Both the position numbers and the translations under genes were made by a program. A DNA stretch of 64,000 nt, taken from assembly GCA_027386095.1 (NCBI GenBank), contig DAHXUN010000005.1, forward strand, positions 1 through 64,000, in the 5' to 3' direction. The stretch comes from Nitrososphaerota archaeon (GTDB lineage Archaea > Thermoproteota > Nitrososphaeria > Nitrososphaerales > UBA183). The notes below the pieces were generated by a model. It worked only from the letters and a program-made list of their open reading frames with translations, had not been told where the DNA came from and did not search any database. How positions within the stretch are numbered: the first letter of the stretch is position 1; every line of letters begins with the position of its first letter. Shown here piece after piece: positions 53,554 through 61,827 of this stretch.

Positions 53554-54495
53554 ATGCAGTCTCTCGAAGCCGAGTCGTGCCCCGACTGCTCTGTCCCCCT
53601 CCTGGACGCATGGGATGAGCTCGCCTGCCCGAACTGCGGGATGGTGAAGGAGAAGGCCGGAACCTCCGCCATCCCCGGCTCGCAGCCTAGCCAGCGCTAC
53701 GGGCCGCACCCCCTGGGGAGCTTCATGGGGACGGTGTGGGGGACGAGGTCCGAGAGGGCCACCAAGGGGATCACAGGCTCGAGCAGGAACTACGGCTACC
53801 TGAAGACGGTGTCCGACTTCACGGGGCGGGAGAATGGACAGGAGACCGAGTGCGCGAAGATGATCGAAAGGGTGGCTGAGAAGCTCGCCCTACCGAGGTT
53901 CGTCGGCCTCCAGGCCGCGGCCATAGCGAGGAAGGTCTCGAGGTCGGCCCGCACCAAGAGGAGGATGACCGTCGCGGAGATCTCGGCATACTCGCTGATG
54001 GCGGCATGCAGGATAGAAGGGGTGACGTCCTCGAACGCGGGCGAGATACTCGCCGCCCACGCCGTGCTTGGGAGGAGGGTCACCACATCTTCCATCATCC
54101 AGCTCAGCCTGGACTCCCCTGTGAAGACGTTCGCCAAAGGCCCCGAGGACTACGTGACCAGGGTCCTCGCGAAGCTTTCCATGAACCCGAACCTCGACTC
54201 CAAGCTGGCGAGGGCAGGGGTCGCGAAGGCGGCCTACTTCAACGCGGTCCGGTCGCTCGCCCTCGACCTGTTGTCCCGCTGCGACAGGATCTCAATGGGA
54301 GGGAGGAGGCCGTGCGCCCTGGCGGCTTCGGCGGTGTACTCCGCGGAGGCGGCCCTTGCGATGGCCGAGGGCAGGGGGAGGCGGGTGACCCAGAGGGAGA
54401 TGGCAGACTGCGGGGGGACCTCTGAGTACACCGTCAGGGAGCAGTGCGCCATGTTCTTCACCCCTGAGCTGGCTGAGCTGGCGAAGGGACTGTGA
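53554..54495 (+). CDS. tfb: Transcription initiation factor B (TFB/TFIIB-like)
   Basis: 313 residues. Zinc ribbon Cys9, Cys12, Cys25 and Cys28 (CPDC and CPNCG), a B-finger/linker region, then two cyclin folds (IERVAEKLALP, AAAIARKVSRSA, and AVRSLALDLLSRCD, CALAASAVYSAE). Binds TBP-TATA-BRE complexes and recruits RNA polymerase. The linker is less conserved than in housekeeping TFBs, so it may be a paralogue rather than the main TFB. ATG at 53554. Its 3' end overlaps the convergent pilus-operon gene by 38 bp. Confidence 0.85.
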   Translation: MQSLEAESCPDCSVPLLDAWDELACPNCGMVKEKAGTSAIPGSQPSQRYGPHPLGSFMGTVWGTRSERATKGITGSSRNYGYLKTVSDFTGRENGQETECAKMIERVAEKLALPRFVGLQAAAIARKVSRSARTKRRMTVAEISAYSLMAACRIEGVTSSNAGEILAAHAVLGRRVTTSSIIQLSLDSPVKTFAKGPEDYVTRVLAKLSMNPNLDSKLARAGVAKAAYFNAVRSLALDLLSRCDRISMGGRRPCALAASAVYSAEAALAMAEGRGRRVTQREMADCGGTSEYTVREQCAMFFTPELAELAKGL

Positions 54496-55267
54496 GGACG
54501 CCTTCCTCGTAGAACGTCACCCCGAAGGTCGAAGAGACGCCTCGGACACCGGCCTGGACGAGTCGTACGTCGTAGCTCACTGAGCAGGTCGGCGATGCCG
54601 TGACCGAATACGAAATCGAGAGGACGAACCCTTCCTCCGACGCGGAGCGGACCTGGGTCCGGATTGCCTCGTCCGCTTCCACTCCCAGGGACGCGGCGGT
54701 GCAGTTGTCAGTGGGGCGAGACAGCGCCTGCGCGACGGCCGCCGTGGCAGCCTCGCATCGTGAGACCGCGTCGTGAATCCGCACCCCGAGGTGGACGTAG
54801 TGCGATTCGCCCTTCGTGAAGGTGACCCCAGGGCCGTCGCTCCCGGAAGCGTCGTAGTGGAGGACGATGTCGAGCTCCCCTGGGACCCACCCGTCGAGCG
54901 GGGAGAGGGCGGAGAGGTTGTCCCCCCGGTCCCCTGCTCCCCCGACGCTGGCCCAGACCGAAACACTGACGCCTCCGCTCGCCTGGGAGTCAGACAGCCC
55001 CCCGACGCCGCGGGCTATCTCCGATGCGGCCGTAGGGCATTGGAAGGCCGAGGAGGCGAGCAGGAGCCCGGCACCGTGGAGGATGTCGGCCCCTTCGGCA
55101 GCCTCTAGGACCAGGAAGCGCTGACCCATGACGTCGGAGGCGTATGCCTCAGAATAGAGAACCCCCATGTCCTGCGAAGCGACATACACTGCGAGGTCGC
55201 AGGCCAGCAGGGCCGAGAAGACGACCGCCGCCACCATGGTCGCGCCTACGGCCCGGCGTCTGACCAT
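54458..55267 (-). CDS. Pilus-locus secreted protein with N-terminal membrane helix (fifth cistron)
   Basis: 269 residues, unrecognised. After MVRRRAVGATM comes one hydrophobic helix (VAAVVFSALLACDLAVYVA) and a long extracellular-type domain rich in Ser, Ala and Val, with a few Cys. The layout (short basic N-terminus, one helix, large beta-like domain) is that of a minor pilin or pseudopilin. The start at 55267 overlaps the upstream cistron by 22 bp; the open frame farther upstream is a shadow. Its 3' end overlaps tfb. Operon position suggests a structural or tip subunit (inference). Confidence 0.6.
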   Translation of the reverse strand: MVRRRAVGATMVAAVVFSALLACDLAVYVASQDMGVLYSEAYASDVMGQRFLVLEAAEGADILHGAGLLLASSAFQCPTAASEIARGVGGLSDSQASGGVSVSVWASVGGAGDRGDNLSALSPLDGWVPGELDIVLHYDASGSDGPGVTFTKGESHYVHLGVRIHDAVSRCEAATAAVAQALSRPTDNCTAASLGVEADEAIRTQVRSASEEGFVLSISYSVTASPTCSVSYDVRLVQAGVRGVSSTFGVTFYEEGVLTVPSPAQPAQG

Positions 55268-55608
55268 GCCCCGACGTCCACCTGGAGGTTGACGAGCCTG
55301 AACGCGATGGACGCCTGGTCGGCGCCTGCCGGAGGGGCGTCCCCGCAGGTTACTCCCCCGACAGTGGCGAAGAGATGGACCGTGGAGTTGGACAGGCTCG
55401 CAAGATAGGAACAGACGGGCCGCGGCGGCGTGCTCAGGAACCAGCCCATCCCCTTCGCTTGGATCACACCCGCGACCCGGTCGCTGAGCTCTGCCCTGGC
55501 AGCCAGCTCGCCGGCCCGGAGGTCGCCGGTCCTCGGCGTCCAGAAGAGGATGCCTGCGATCGCCGACGCGCCCACGAGTACAGCCACTGCGACGTCGACA
55601 TACTTCAA
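55246..55608 (-). CDS. Pilin-like small membrane-anchored protein (fourth cistron)
   Basis: 120 residues. The N-terminal helix is VDVAVAVLVGASAIAGILFW (about 4-24), with an extracellular domain containing two or three Cys (CSYLASLS, VTCGDAPP). No named family. The TTG at 55608 overlaps the TGA of the 32-residue cistron (TTTGA), so the genes are coupled. A pilus or secretion subunit is inferred from context. Confidence 0.6.
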   Translation of the reverse strand: MKYVDVAVAVLVGASAIAGILFWTPRTGDLRAGELAARAELSDRVAGVIQAKGMGWFLSTPPRPVCSYLASLSNSTVHLFATVGGVTCGDAPPAGADQASIAFRLVNLQVDVGAWSDAGP

Positions 55609-55703
55609 ACCGGGAAGAGCTCCGGGAGAAGGATCGCCAGCGCAAGGAGCGCCATGGTGATCAACACGGCGTACATGATGGCGACGTCTATGTACGTCTC
55701 CAC
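55605..55703 (-). CDS. 32-residue membrane miniprotein (third cistron)
   Basis: Starts at a GTG (55703) one base after the TGA of the preceding cistron and stops at a TGA overlapping the next TTG start. The product is a single hydrophobic helix (AIMYAVLITMALLALAILL) with ETYID before it and PELFPV after it. Tight coupling on both sides and the clear membrane helix argue that it is real although very short. It could stabilise or assemble a pseudopilin complex (inference). It resembles no family known to me. Confidence 0.55.
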   Translation of the reverse strand: METYIDVAIMYAVLITMALLALAILLPELFPV

Positions 55704-55704
55704 C

Positions 55705-56082
55705 TCAGACGACCCTGCTCACCTCCACCTCCCCTCCGACGAGCTCGGCAGAGTAGGAGACGGTCGGCTGCAGGAACATGGTGGGGACCGGGTGGCTCGT
55801 CTCGAAGGCGATGAAACCCACGCCGTCATAGATACTCACAGTGTCTCCTGCGAGGAGGATTTCGTCAGCGGAAGGCGCGGAGCCGTAGGAGAACCTGACC
55901 GTCACCCCCGGGCTCAACGAGTCCAGGACCGCCCTTACGCCGTCGGCGTAGCGCCAGTCCGCGCCCGCGCGAGAAGCCCTGGCGGCAGCTGATATCGCTG
56001 GAGTGATGACCAGGAGGAGGGCGGCCGCGGCGGCGAGATACGCCCCCCATGAACCTTCGGCCGCTATGGTGGTTGAGGGCAA
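55705..56082 (-). CDS. Pilin-like small membrane-anchored protein (second cistron)
   Basis: 125 residues. The hydrophobic helix is AYLAAAAALLLVITPAISAAA (about 14-34), followed by a beta-like extracellular domain (VRFSYGSAPSADEILLAGD, VSYSAELVGGEVEVS). TTG start at 56082, one base after the upstream stop. Unrecognised family. Its place in the five-gene operon facing the secretion ATPase suggests a minor pilin. Confidence 0.6.
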   Translation of the reverse strand: MPSTTIAAEGSWGAYLAAAAALLLVITPAISAAARASRAGADWRYADGVRAVLDSLSPGVTVRFSYGSAPSADEILLAGDTVSIYDGVGFIAFETSHPVPTMFLQPTVSYSAELVGGEVEVSRVV

Positions 56083-56083
56083 G

Positions 56084-56443
56084 TCACTCCACCTCCAGGG
56101 CGAGGGCGGACCCGTTGCTTCTGAAGAGGACCTGGTGCGGCCCTGCGGAGACGACTACCCTGAAGCTGCACGTCGTATGGAGGTCGTCCACTGCGACCCG
56201 CTTCCCAGAGGTGATCGTCAGGACGCCTCCCTGACACCCGATGGTTGAAGGGGGGAGGGTCAGGTCGGATCGGGACGAGCCGTTGACCTGGGCTTCCATG
56301 GCGAGCGCGGAGACGGCTGAAGAGGCCGCCTTGAACTGCACCCCGGAGACGAAACCGGAGTAGGACCCATAGGTGGCCACCGAGCCGGCGACGAAGAGGG
56401 ATGACACCATGACCACGAGGCAGTACTCCAGGACTTCGACCAT
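56084..56443 (-). CDS. Pilin-like small membrane-anchored protein (first cistron)
   Basis: 119 residues beginning MVEVLEYCLVVMVSSLFVAG: a short head with Glu before a ~20-residue hydrophobic helix, as in archaeal type IV pilins, but without a clear basic prepilin-peptidase site. The outer domain has paired Cys (TIGCQGG, TTCSF). First gene of the operon, leaderless at the ATG 56443 with TATA-like GATTTAACG at 56465-56473. Confidence 0.6.
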   Translation of the reverse strand: MVEVLEYCLVVMVSSLFVAGSVATYGSYSGFVSGVQFKAASSAVSALAMEAQVNGSSRSDLTLPPSTIGCQGGVLTITSGKRVAVDDLHTTCSFRVVVSAGPHQVLFRSNGSALALEVE

Positions 56444-56464
56444 CGAGAGAAAGGCGGCGTGGGG

Positions 56465-56495
56465 GATTTAACGAGCCACCTTGCCCGTTTTATTG
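56465..56495. promoter_or_regulatory. Bidirectional promoter of the pilus locus
   Basis: Two TATA-like boxes back to back. GATTTAACG at 56465-56473 (CGTTAAATC on the minus strand) serves the pilin operon starting at 56443. CGTTTTATTG at 56486-56495 serves the ATPase operon starting at 56523. Both have 25-30 nt to the start codon, so the two half-loci can be controlled together from this short interval. Confidence 0.6.
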
Positions 56496-56522
56496 CGGGG
56501 TGGTGCCCCCCATTGAGGACCC

Positions 56523-57968
56523 GTGGTGTCAAGGCTCGCGAGAAATTTCCTCAGCGCCGTCCGCAAGCCTGCGCCCGCTGTCGAGCCCCCGCCCCTCCTC
56601 CTGGAGCTCTTCGAGAGGCCTGACTGGCGCGGGTCCCCTGACCCGGGGTCGTTCCCGTTCACGTACAGGGTGACAGGAGAAGGCCCGGTGCCGTTCTACC
56701 AGGTCGGGTGCACCCTCCCTCCCAGGATGGTCATGACCCTGCGGGAGGTGGTACGGGGAGCGTCAGACGACCTTGATCCGGGCGACGTCGAGCCGCTCAC
56801 GTTCACCCGGCTCATCGATGTTCTGGCACAGGCATCGGCTAGAAGAATCGCCGCGTCGGGGATCAGCCACCGAATCAGGGACCTCTCCGAACTGGCGGCG
56901 TACGAAGCGGTCGGCCTTTCGAGGATCCTTGCCCTTGCCAAGGACATTAAGGTGACCGAGTTCTACGTCGACTCGGAATCGACCCCCGTGTACCTGGACC
57001 ACATGTCGTTCGGGAGGTGCGAATCAGGGATCGTTCTTACAGAAAGGGAAAGGAAGGCCCTCGAGACCCACCTCGACACGTTCAGCGGCTACACCCTCGA
57101 CTTTCGGACCCCGTCCCTGAAGAACGACCTCGTGGTCGGGGGCGCGGCGCTCAGGGTCTCGGTCGACCTCGAACCTGTGGCGGTGAACCGCTTCGCCCTG
57201 GACGTGCGGAGGCTGAACGTCTCCACACTCACCCTCCCCCAGCTGATAGGGCGGGGGTTGATCTCCGAGGAGGCGGCGTCCGTCCTCGTGGGGTGGCTGG
57301 AAGCAGGAGGGAACGTCACGATAGTCGGCGAGACGGGGACCGGGAAGACGACCCTCCTCAACGCCCTCGACGAACAGGTGGACAGGAGGCTCCGGCGGCT
57401 CTACATCGAGGACGCGGTGGAGACCAAGGATATGCTCGCGGACGGGTACCATCAGGTGAAGGTGAAGGTCGACCCATACGACAGGGGGGAGGTCTCGGAG
57501 AGGACCAAGGAGTCCGAGATAGTGAAAGCGCTGCACAGGTCTCCTGACATCGTGATTCTGAGCGAGATACAGTCAGAGGAACACAGCAGGGCGTTCTTTC
57601 AGGCCCTCGCCTCGGGTGCGAGGGGGGTCCAGACGTTCCACGCCTCCACCATAGAGCAGGCGGTGAGGCGCTGGCTGACGATGCACCACATCGCCGAACA
57701 GAGCCTGCTGGATCTCGGAATACTCGTCCAGATGGCCAGGCCAGACAGGCTGAGGCAGGAGAGATATGTGCACAGGGTGGTAGAGGTCACCCAGGAAGGC
57801 GGGTCGCCGAGGATCAAGGAGATCTACATGCGAGACCGCGACCACAGGCTGAGGAACGTCGCCGGGCCAGGCTGGCCACGCCCTCCGAACGGCGTGCTGG
57901 CCGAGATGCTGGGAATGAAGGTCGCTCAGGCGTCGGCCAGGATCTCCCGGGGGGGCAACCCGGGTTGA
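56523..57968 (+). CDS. Type II/IV secretion ATPase (TadA/PilT/FlaI-like)
   Basis: 481 residues. N-terminal domain to ~250, then the RecA-like core: Walker A VGETGTGKTT, an Asp box (LYIEDAVE), Walker B (IVILSEIQ) and the His box (VQTFHAST). It powers pilus assembly or secretion as a hexamer at the cytoplasmic membrane. The N-terminus is close to archaeal Tad/T4P assembly ATPases rather than VirB11. First gene of the plus-strand operon, from a GTG at 56523. Its TGA overlaps the next start (TTGA). Confidence 0.9.
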   Translation: MVSRLARNFLSAVRKPAPAVEPPPLLLELFERPDWRGSPDPGSFPFTYRVTGEGPVPFYQVGCTLPPRMVMTLREVVRGASDDLDPGDVEPLTFTRLIDVLAQASARRIAASGISHRIRDLSELAAYEAVGLSRILALAKDIKVTEFYVDSESTPVYLDHMSFGRCESGIVLTERERKALETHLDTFSGYTLDFRTPSLKNDLVVGGAALRVSVDLEPVAVNRFALDVRRLNVSTLTLPQLIGRGLISEEAASVLVGWLEAGGNVTIVGETGTGKTTLLNALDEQVDRRLRRLYIEDAVETKDMLADGYHQVKVKVDPYDRGEVSERTKESEIVKALHRSPDIVILSEIQSEEHSRAFFQALASGARGVQTFHASTIEQAVRRWLTMHHIAEQSLLDLGILVQMARPDRLRQERYVHRVVEVTQEGGSPRIKEIYMRDRDHRLRNVAGPGWPRPPNGVLAEMLGMKVAQASARISRGGNPG

Positions 57969-58660
57969 AGTTCGCATCGCTGGACCACTTCGGGCTCTCC
58001 GCCTGGAGGGTAGCCGCGGTGGGCCTCGCGTCCTCGTCCGCGTCGTGGCTCGTCGCTGACCTCGCCTTCGGGGATGCCCTCGGAGGAGCCGGCTCGCTGG
58101 TCCTGCTCATAGTGGCCGCGGCCGTCTTCTACATCGTCGTGACCACGCCGAGGCGCCTGCTGGACAGGGGGCGGGTGAGCCAGGCGAAGGAGGCAGTGCT
58201 CCTCGCTTCTTCTTCGAAGGCCCTGCTTGAGGTGACCCGGTCCAGGTCGAGGTCCGTCCTCCTCCTGCGACCCAGGGACAGCGACGTAGCGGCGGCCGTG
58301 GCGCGGGCCTCGAAGACGATCCTGCTCGGCGAAAGCGTGGCCAGGTCAGTCGGCGCCGCGTCGGGGTCGCTCGCGTCGTACGCAGTCGCGGCCGCGCTGA
58401 GGGGACTGGCCGAGCCCAGGAAGGGCGGACCGGACCCGGACGACGAGGAGGCACGCGGGCTGGCTGGGTCAGCGGCTCTGAGCAGGGAGACCAAGATGCC
58501 GATGGTCATGACCGTGTCGTTCTTCACCCCCATCATGCTGCTACTGTATACGGTCCTCACGCACTCCTACGGCGCGGTGAGGCTCGCAGAGCTGGGAGCC
58601 TTCGAGTTGGCTGTCCTTGACCTGGCGTTCCATCTCGGCGCCCCCGGGAGGCCAAGGTGA
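57965..58660 (+). CDS. Pilus platform protein, TadB-like half
   Basis: 231 residues. Two N-terminal membrane helices (about 12-33 and 42-61), a ~110-residue basic cytoplasmic part, then helices at MVMTVSFFTPIMLLLYTVL and GAFELAVLDLAFHLG. The T2SSF signature is weak but the order and context (ATPase before, second platform protein after) support a TadB-like membrane platform. TTG start overlapping the ATPase stop; its own stop overlaps the next gene. Confidence 0.65.
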   Translation: MKFASLDHFGLSAWRVAAVGLASSSASWLVADLAFGDALGGAGSLVLLIVAAAVFYIVVTTPRRLLDRGRVSQAKEAVLLASSSKALLEVTRSRSRSVLLLRPRDSDVAAAVARASKTILLGESVARSVGAASGSLASYAVAAALRGLAEPRKGGPDPDDEEARGLAGSAALSRETKMPMVMTVSFFTPIMLLLYTVLTHSYGAVRLAELGAFELAVLDLAFHLGAPGRPR

Positions 58661-59280
58661 TGAGCGCCGAGCTCGACGCGATGCACTCGCTGGGGAGGGC
58701 GTTGAAATCCGCAGGCGAAGGGAAGGGCCTTGCGAGGTCCGCCGTGGAGGAGCTGCCCAGGGCCGGGCCCCTCGGGAGGGAAGGGGCGAGGCTCCTCCTG
58801 CTGGGATTCCCCCTCAGCCGGGCCCTCAAACCTCTGGTAGAAGAAGGGGGTGAGGAAGTCTCGATGCTGGCGTCGCTCGTAGTCGCCGCGCCCAGGAGCA
58901 GCGCCCCCCTGGTCGGGAGGAGCGGCGAATCCCTCGCAGTCACACTGGAGGGATGGGTCAAATCCAGAGACAGCGAGGTCATGGAACAGAAGGTGATGAG
59001 GTTCAGGAGCCTGGTGACATCGGCAGTGCTCGGCGCTGTGATGGGGATGCTGACGGCCCTTGGCCCAGTGGTCGGGAGCCTGGGTCTGGGCGGAAGCCCG
59101 GTGGGGACCGGGGCACTCGTCTACGGGTCGGCCGCCATGACAGCCATGGGTTCGGGGATGCTCGGCGCATTCATGTCAGGGAGGAGGTTCTTCGTGAACG
59201 TCCTTCTCTCGATGGCCGTCTTCGCTGCCATAGCCGCCGCAGCGGCCCCTCTGGCCTCGGTCTCCTCGGCAGCCCTGTAG
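58657..59280 (+). CDS. Pilus platform protein, TadC-like half
   Basis: 207 residues. A cytoplasmic N-terminal ~125 residues (LLLLGFPLSRALKPL, VSMLASLVVAAP, EVMEQKVMRFRS) matches the general T2SSF pattern. Three membrane helices follow (SAVLGAVMGMLTALGPVVG, GALVYGSAAMTAMGSGMLGAF, NVLLSMAVFAAIAAAAAPLA). Starts at GTG 58657 or ATG 58660, overlapping the previous stop. The pair would form the integral platform on which the ATPase acts. Confidence 0.68.
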   Translation: MMSAELDAMHSLGRALKSAGEGKGLARSAVEELPRAGPLGREGARLLLLGFPLSRALKPLVEEGGEEVSMLASLVVAAPRSSAPLVGRSGESLAVTLEGWVKSRDSEVMEQKVMRFRSLVTSAVLGAVMGMLTALGPVVGSLGLGGSPVGTGALVYGSAAMTAMGSGMLGAFMSGRRFFVNVLLSMAVFAAIAAAAAPLASVSSAAL

Positions 59281-59312
59281 GAGGTTAAATATGGAACATG
59301 GGCTTCAATTGC

Positions 59313-59522
59313 ATGAAAGTCGGTCGCAGGCTTTGGCGGAGCAGGCGCGGGGTTCAGCTGATCGAAGAAGCGCTGCTGATCTCGGTCGCCCTTGTGGCGC
59401 TGTCCTTGCTCGTCGGCGGGATCGAGTCGATCCTCAAGCAGAGCTCGGCATACACTTCGAACGTGTGGAACTCGATCACCAACTCGCTCAACGGCATATT
59501 CGGGTCCCTGTTCCACTGGTGA
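59313..59522 (+). CDS. Type IV prepilin (major pilin candidate)
   Basis: 69 residues. The class III signal is clear: a basic head MKVGRRLWRSRRG, then VQLIEEALLISVALVALSLLVG, with cleavage expected after Gly and a Glu at the fifth or sixth mature position. A short Ser/Asn/Thr-rich mature tail (SAYTSNVWNSITNS) follows, typical of Flp/Tad-size pilins. The ATG at 59313 is ~27 nt after TATA-like GGTTAAATATG (59283-59293), so the pilin has its own promoter inside the operon. An ATG at 59298 is in frame upstream. Confidence 0.78.
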   Translation: MKVGRRLWRSRRGVQLIEEALLISVALVALSLLVGGIESILKQSSAYTSNVWNSITNSLNGIFGSLFHW

Positions 59523-59603
59523 GGCAAGCTGCACCCCGCCCATGAGCTGGCGTCCCAGGTCGCCTGGAAGCTCCGGCCCCAGGCCAGACTCGGCATAGAG
59601 GAG

Positions 59604-60506
59604 ATGAGGGTAGCCGACGGCAAGTACGTCTCTTCGGCCGACGGGTCGAAGGTCAGGAGCATGGCGCTGTTCAGGGTCGGGGTCCCTGACGTCCCCGAAG
59701 ACCCAAGGATGGACTACTCCGCCGCCCTGAAGACGACGCTTCAGCAACAGAGGATGAAGGGCCTCTTCGAGGGTCTCCGGAGGGCAGGGCTCCCCTTCGT
59801 CTATGTCATGCTGATGGACGAGGCCGAAGGCGAAGGCGAAGCGCCCCCTGTCCTCGAGTTCGACCTTGTCGTCGGGACGTGGGTGGACGGCAAGAAGAAG
59901 GAGGACCAGAGCCAGGCGCTGGAACAGCGGGCGAGCATACTGTCGGCGGCCCTGAGCGTGGCTCTCCCCACTGCCAACGTGGAGAGGCTGCTGAGGAAGG
60001 ACCTGGCCGGGTTCATGAGGTCCATGCTCCTCCCCGGAGTGAGGCAACTCTCGCAGAGGGGGTCCCCCACCGCAGTCGGAGCCCTCTGCACCTTCGATGA
60101 GATGTCGCCGCTCTCCGCAAACCTGGAGAGGTCTCCTGATTTCTACATCCCCAACGCGGCGGAGTCGGGGCAGGACGGGCTCCTCCTCGGGTCGCTGAAG
60201 TCAGGTGGGAGGGAGTACCACGAGATCAGGCTGCAGCTGGACGACCTGCGGAGGCACGTGAGCGTCCTCGGGATGACAGGCTCGGGGAAGTCGACGACGG
60301 CAGCCGCCATCGTGAAGCAGGCGGCGGAGGCGGGGCTCCCGGTGATGATACTCGACTGGCACAACGAGTACGGTGCGACCGCCCGGTCGGTCGGGGGGAA
60401 GGTGGTGGCGCCCGGGAAGGACGACTTCTCCCTGAACCCACTGGAAGGGGGGCCGGACACAGATCCCGCCGAGCACATAGCCATGGTCTCCGACATCTTC
60501 TCCCCT
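59604..60506 (+). pseudogene. HerA/VirB4-like ATPase, cut off by the integrated element
   Basis: About 300 residues of an FtsK/HerA-type ATPase. The N-terminal barrel region is followed by LQLDDLRRHVSVLGMTGSGKSTT (Walker A GMTGSGKS) and VMILDWHNEYG (Walker B-like region). The family match stops at EHIAMVSDIFS; the rest of the ATPase domain, with sensor and arginine motifs, is missing. The frame runs on to 61487, but only as a shadow of the recombinase gene. Position after the pilin suggests a partner ATPase of the appendage system. Start uncertain: the frame is open to the pilin stop. The 3' part may lie beyond the other end of the element, outside the window. Confidence 0.75.
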
Positions 60507-60552
60507 ATGCGTCAAGCTTGGCCGTTATATCCGCCCCGGGGGTACTGTTTCG

Positions 60553-61644
60553 ATGAGCGTAGTCGAGGACTCGGACGACTGGAGGAGGTTCCTGGCTGCC
60601 ATGCCGAACGAGGCCACCAGGAAGGTCTACGCCCTATCCATGAAGTACTTCTTCGCCCACTGCGGGCTGGACAACGTGGCGTTCGTGAGGCTCGCGAAGG
60701 GGGACCCCGAGAAGGCCGAGGGGCTGGTCCAGGGGTACGTGGGGCACCTCAGGGGGAGGGCGGAGAAGGGGGAGATAGCGCTCTCCTCCGTGAGGGCCAG
60801 GGCGACCCCGATCAAGCTCTTCTGCGTGATGAACAGGTGCAGGCTCGACTGGGACTTCATCTCGAGGACCATACCGAAGAGCAGGAAGTGGGCCGACGAC
60901 AGGGCCCCCACCAGGGACGAGATCAGGAGGGTGCTCAACCTCTGCACCCTGAGGATGAAGGTGGCCGTGGAGATGATGGCCTCCGGGGGTTTCAGGGTGG
61001 GGGCCTGGGACTACATGTGCGTCAGGGACGTGGAGCCGGTGGAGAGGGACGGGAGGGTGGCCGCAGCGAAGGTGACCGTCTACAGGGGGGAGCCGGAGCA
61101 GTACTTCACCTACGTCACCCCCGAGGCCTGGGGGGTCTGCAGGCAGTACCTCGAGTACCGCAGGGCCCACGGGGAGGACGTGCTCCCGGGGGCGCCGCTG
61201 GTCAGGGACGAGTTCGCCGTCTCCCAGGGGCGGAAGGGGACGGCGTCCGTGGTGAAGAGGCTCGGGTCCAGGGAGATAGAGAGGGAGCTCTTCAGGATAC
61301 TGGGGAAGTCGGGGCTGAGGCAGGAGCGGAGGCGGAGGTACGAGTGGAAGGCGGCGCACGGGTACAGGAAGTGGTTCAAGACCCAGGCCGAGCAGGTGAT
61401 GCGCCCCATCCACGTGGAGATGCTGATGGGGCACTCGACAGGGGTGAGCAGCGCCTACTACAGGCCCACGGAGGCGCAGCTGCTTGAGGACTACCTGAAG
61501 GCGGTGCCTGTCCTCTCTGTGACCGAGTACAGGGACGTCAAGGAGGCGGAGGAGAAGATCAGGGCGGAGTTCGGGAGGAGGGTCGCACAGCTGGAGGCGC
61601 AGCTGGCTGAGGTTCTCCGGAGGCAAGCCGCCGCAGCGACGTGA
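60553..61644 (+). CDS. Tyrosine recombinase/integrase
   Basis: 363 residues. SAM-like N-terminal DNA-binding domain (to ~115), then the catalytic domain: first Arg in MMASGGFRVGAWD, HxxR in AAHGYRKWFK, His in EMLMGHST and nucleophile Tyr in GVSSAYYRP. A coiled-coil tail (EEKIRAEFGRRVAQLEAQLAE in part) follows, as in many archaeal integrases. Catalyses site-specific insertion and excision. Not split by its attachment site, unlike SSV1-type integrases. The ATG at 60553 lies ~26 nt after TATA-like GTTATATCC (60524-60532). Confidence 0.9.
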   Translation: MSVVEDSDDWRRFLAAMPNEATRKVYALSMKYFFAHCGLDNVAFVRLAKGDPEKAEGLVQGYVGHLRGRAEKGEIALSSVRARATPIKLFCVMNRCRLDWDFISRTIPKSRKWADDRAPTRDEIRRVLNLCTLRMKVAVEMMASGGFRVGAWDYMCVRDVEPVERDGRVAAAKVTVYRGEPEQYFTYVTPEAWGVCRQYLEYRRAHGEDVLPGAPLVRDEFAVSQGRKGTASVVKRLGSREIERELFRILGKSGLRQERRRRYEWKAAHGYRKWFKTQAEQVMRPIHVEMLMGHSTGVSSAYYRPTEAQLLEDYLKAVPVLSVTEYRDVKEAEEKIRAEFGRRVAQLEAQLAEVLRRQAAAAT

Positions 61645-61705
61645 GCTCTTCGAGCCAGGCCTCGAGCAGGCGGCGCGGGATGGGGACGAGGTCTTCGTCG
61701 GGCAT
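61559..61705 (-). CDS. 48-residue protein overlapping the integrase 3' end in antisense
   Basis: Begins MPDEDLVPIPRRLLEAWLEE, an amphipathic helix, and ends in a Pro/Ala-rich tail. The ATG at 61705 lies ~25 nt after a TATA-like TTAAATCC (61725-61732), the same layout as confirmed genes. It overlaps the last 86 bp of the integrase gene on the opposite strand. Function unknown. Antisense transcription here could also affect integrase mRNA (inference). Confidence 0.5.
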   Translation of the reverse strand: MPDEDLVPIPRRLLEAWLEELTSLRRLASGEPQPAAPPAVRPSSRTPP

Positions 61706-61827
61706 GGGGACGGAGGGGGAGGGGGGATTTAACGGACGGGGGCGGCCAGGCACGGAAAGTCTACCATCTTCCGGAGACGTTCGTTGCGGCCAAGAGGCCC
61801 TGCGGCGCCTGTGCTGCCGAGGAGCGC

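Noticed and set aside
60510..61487. C-terminal extension of the HerA-like frame
   Set aside because: After about residue 301 the translation becomes a Gly/Arg/Glu-rich shadow of the recombinase gene with no ATPase motifs.
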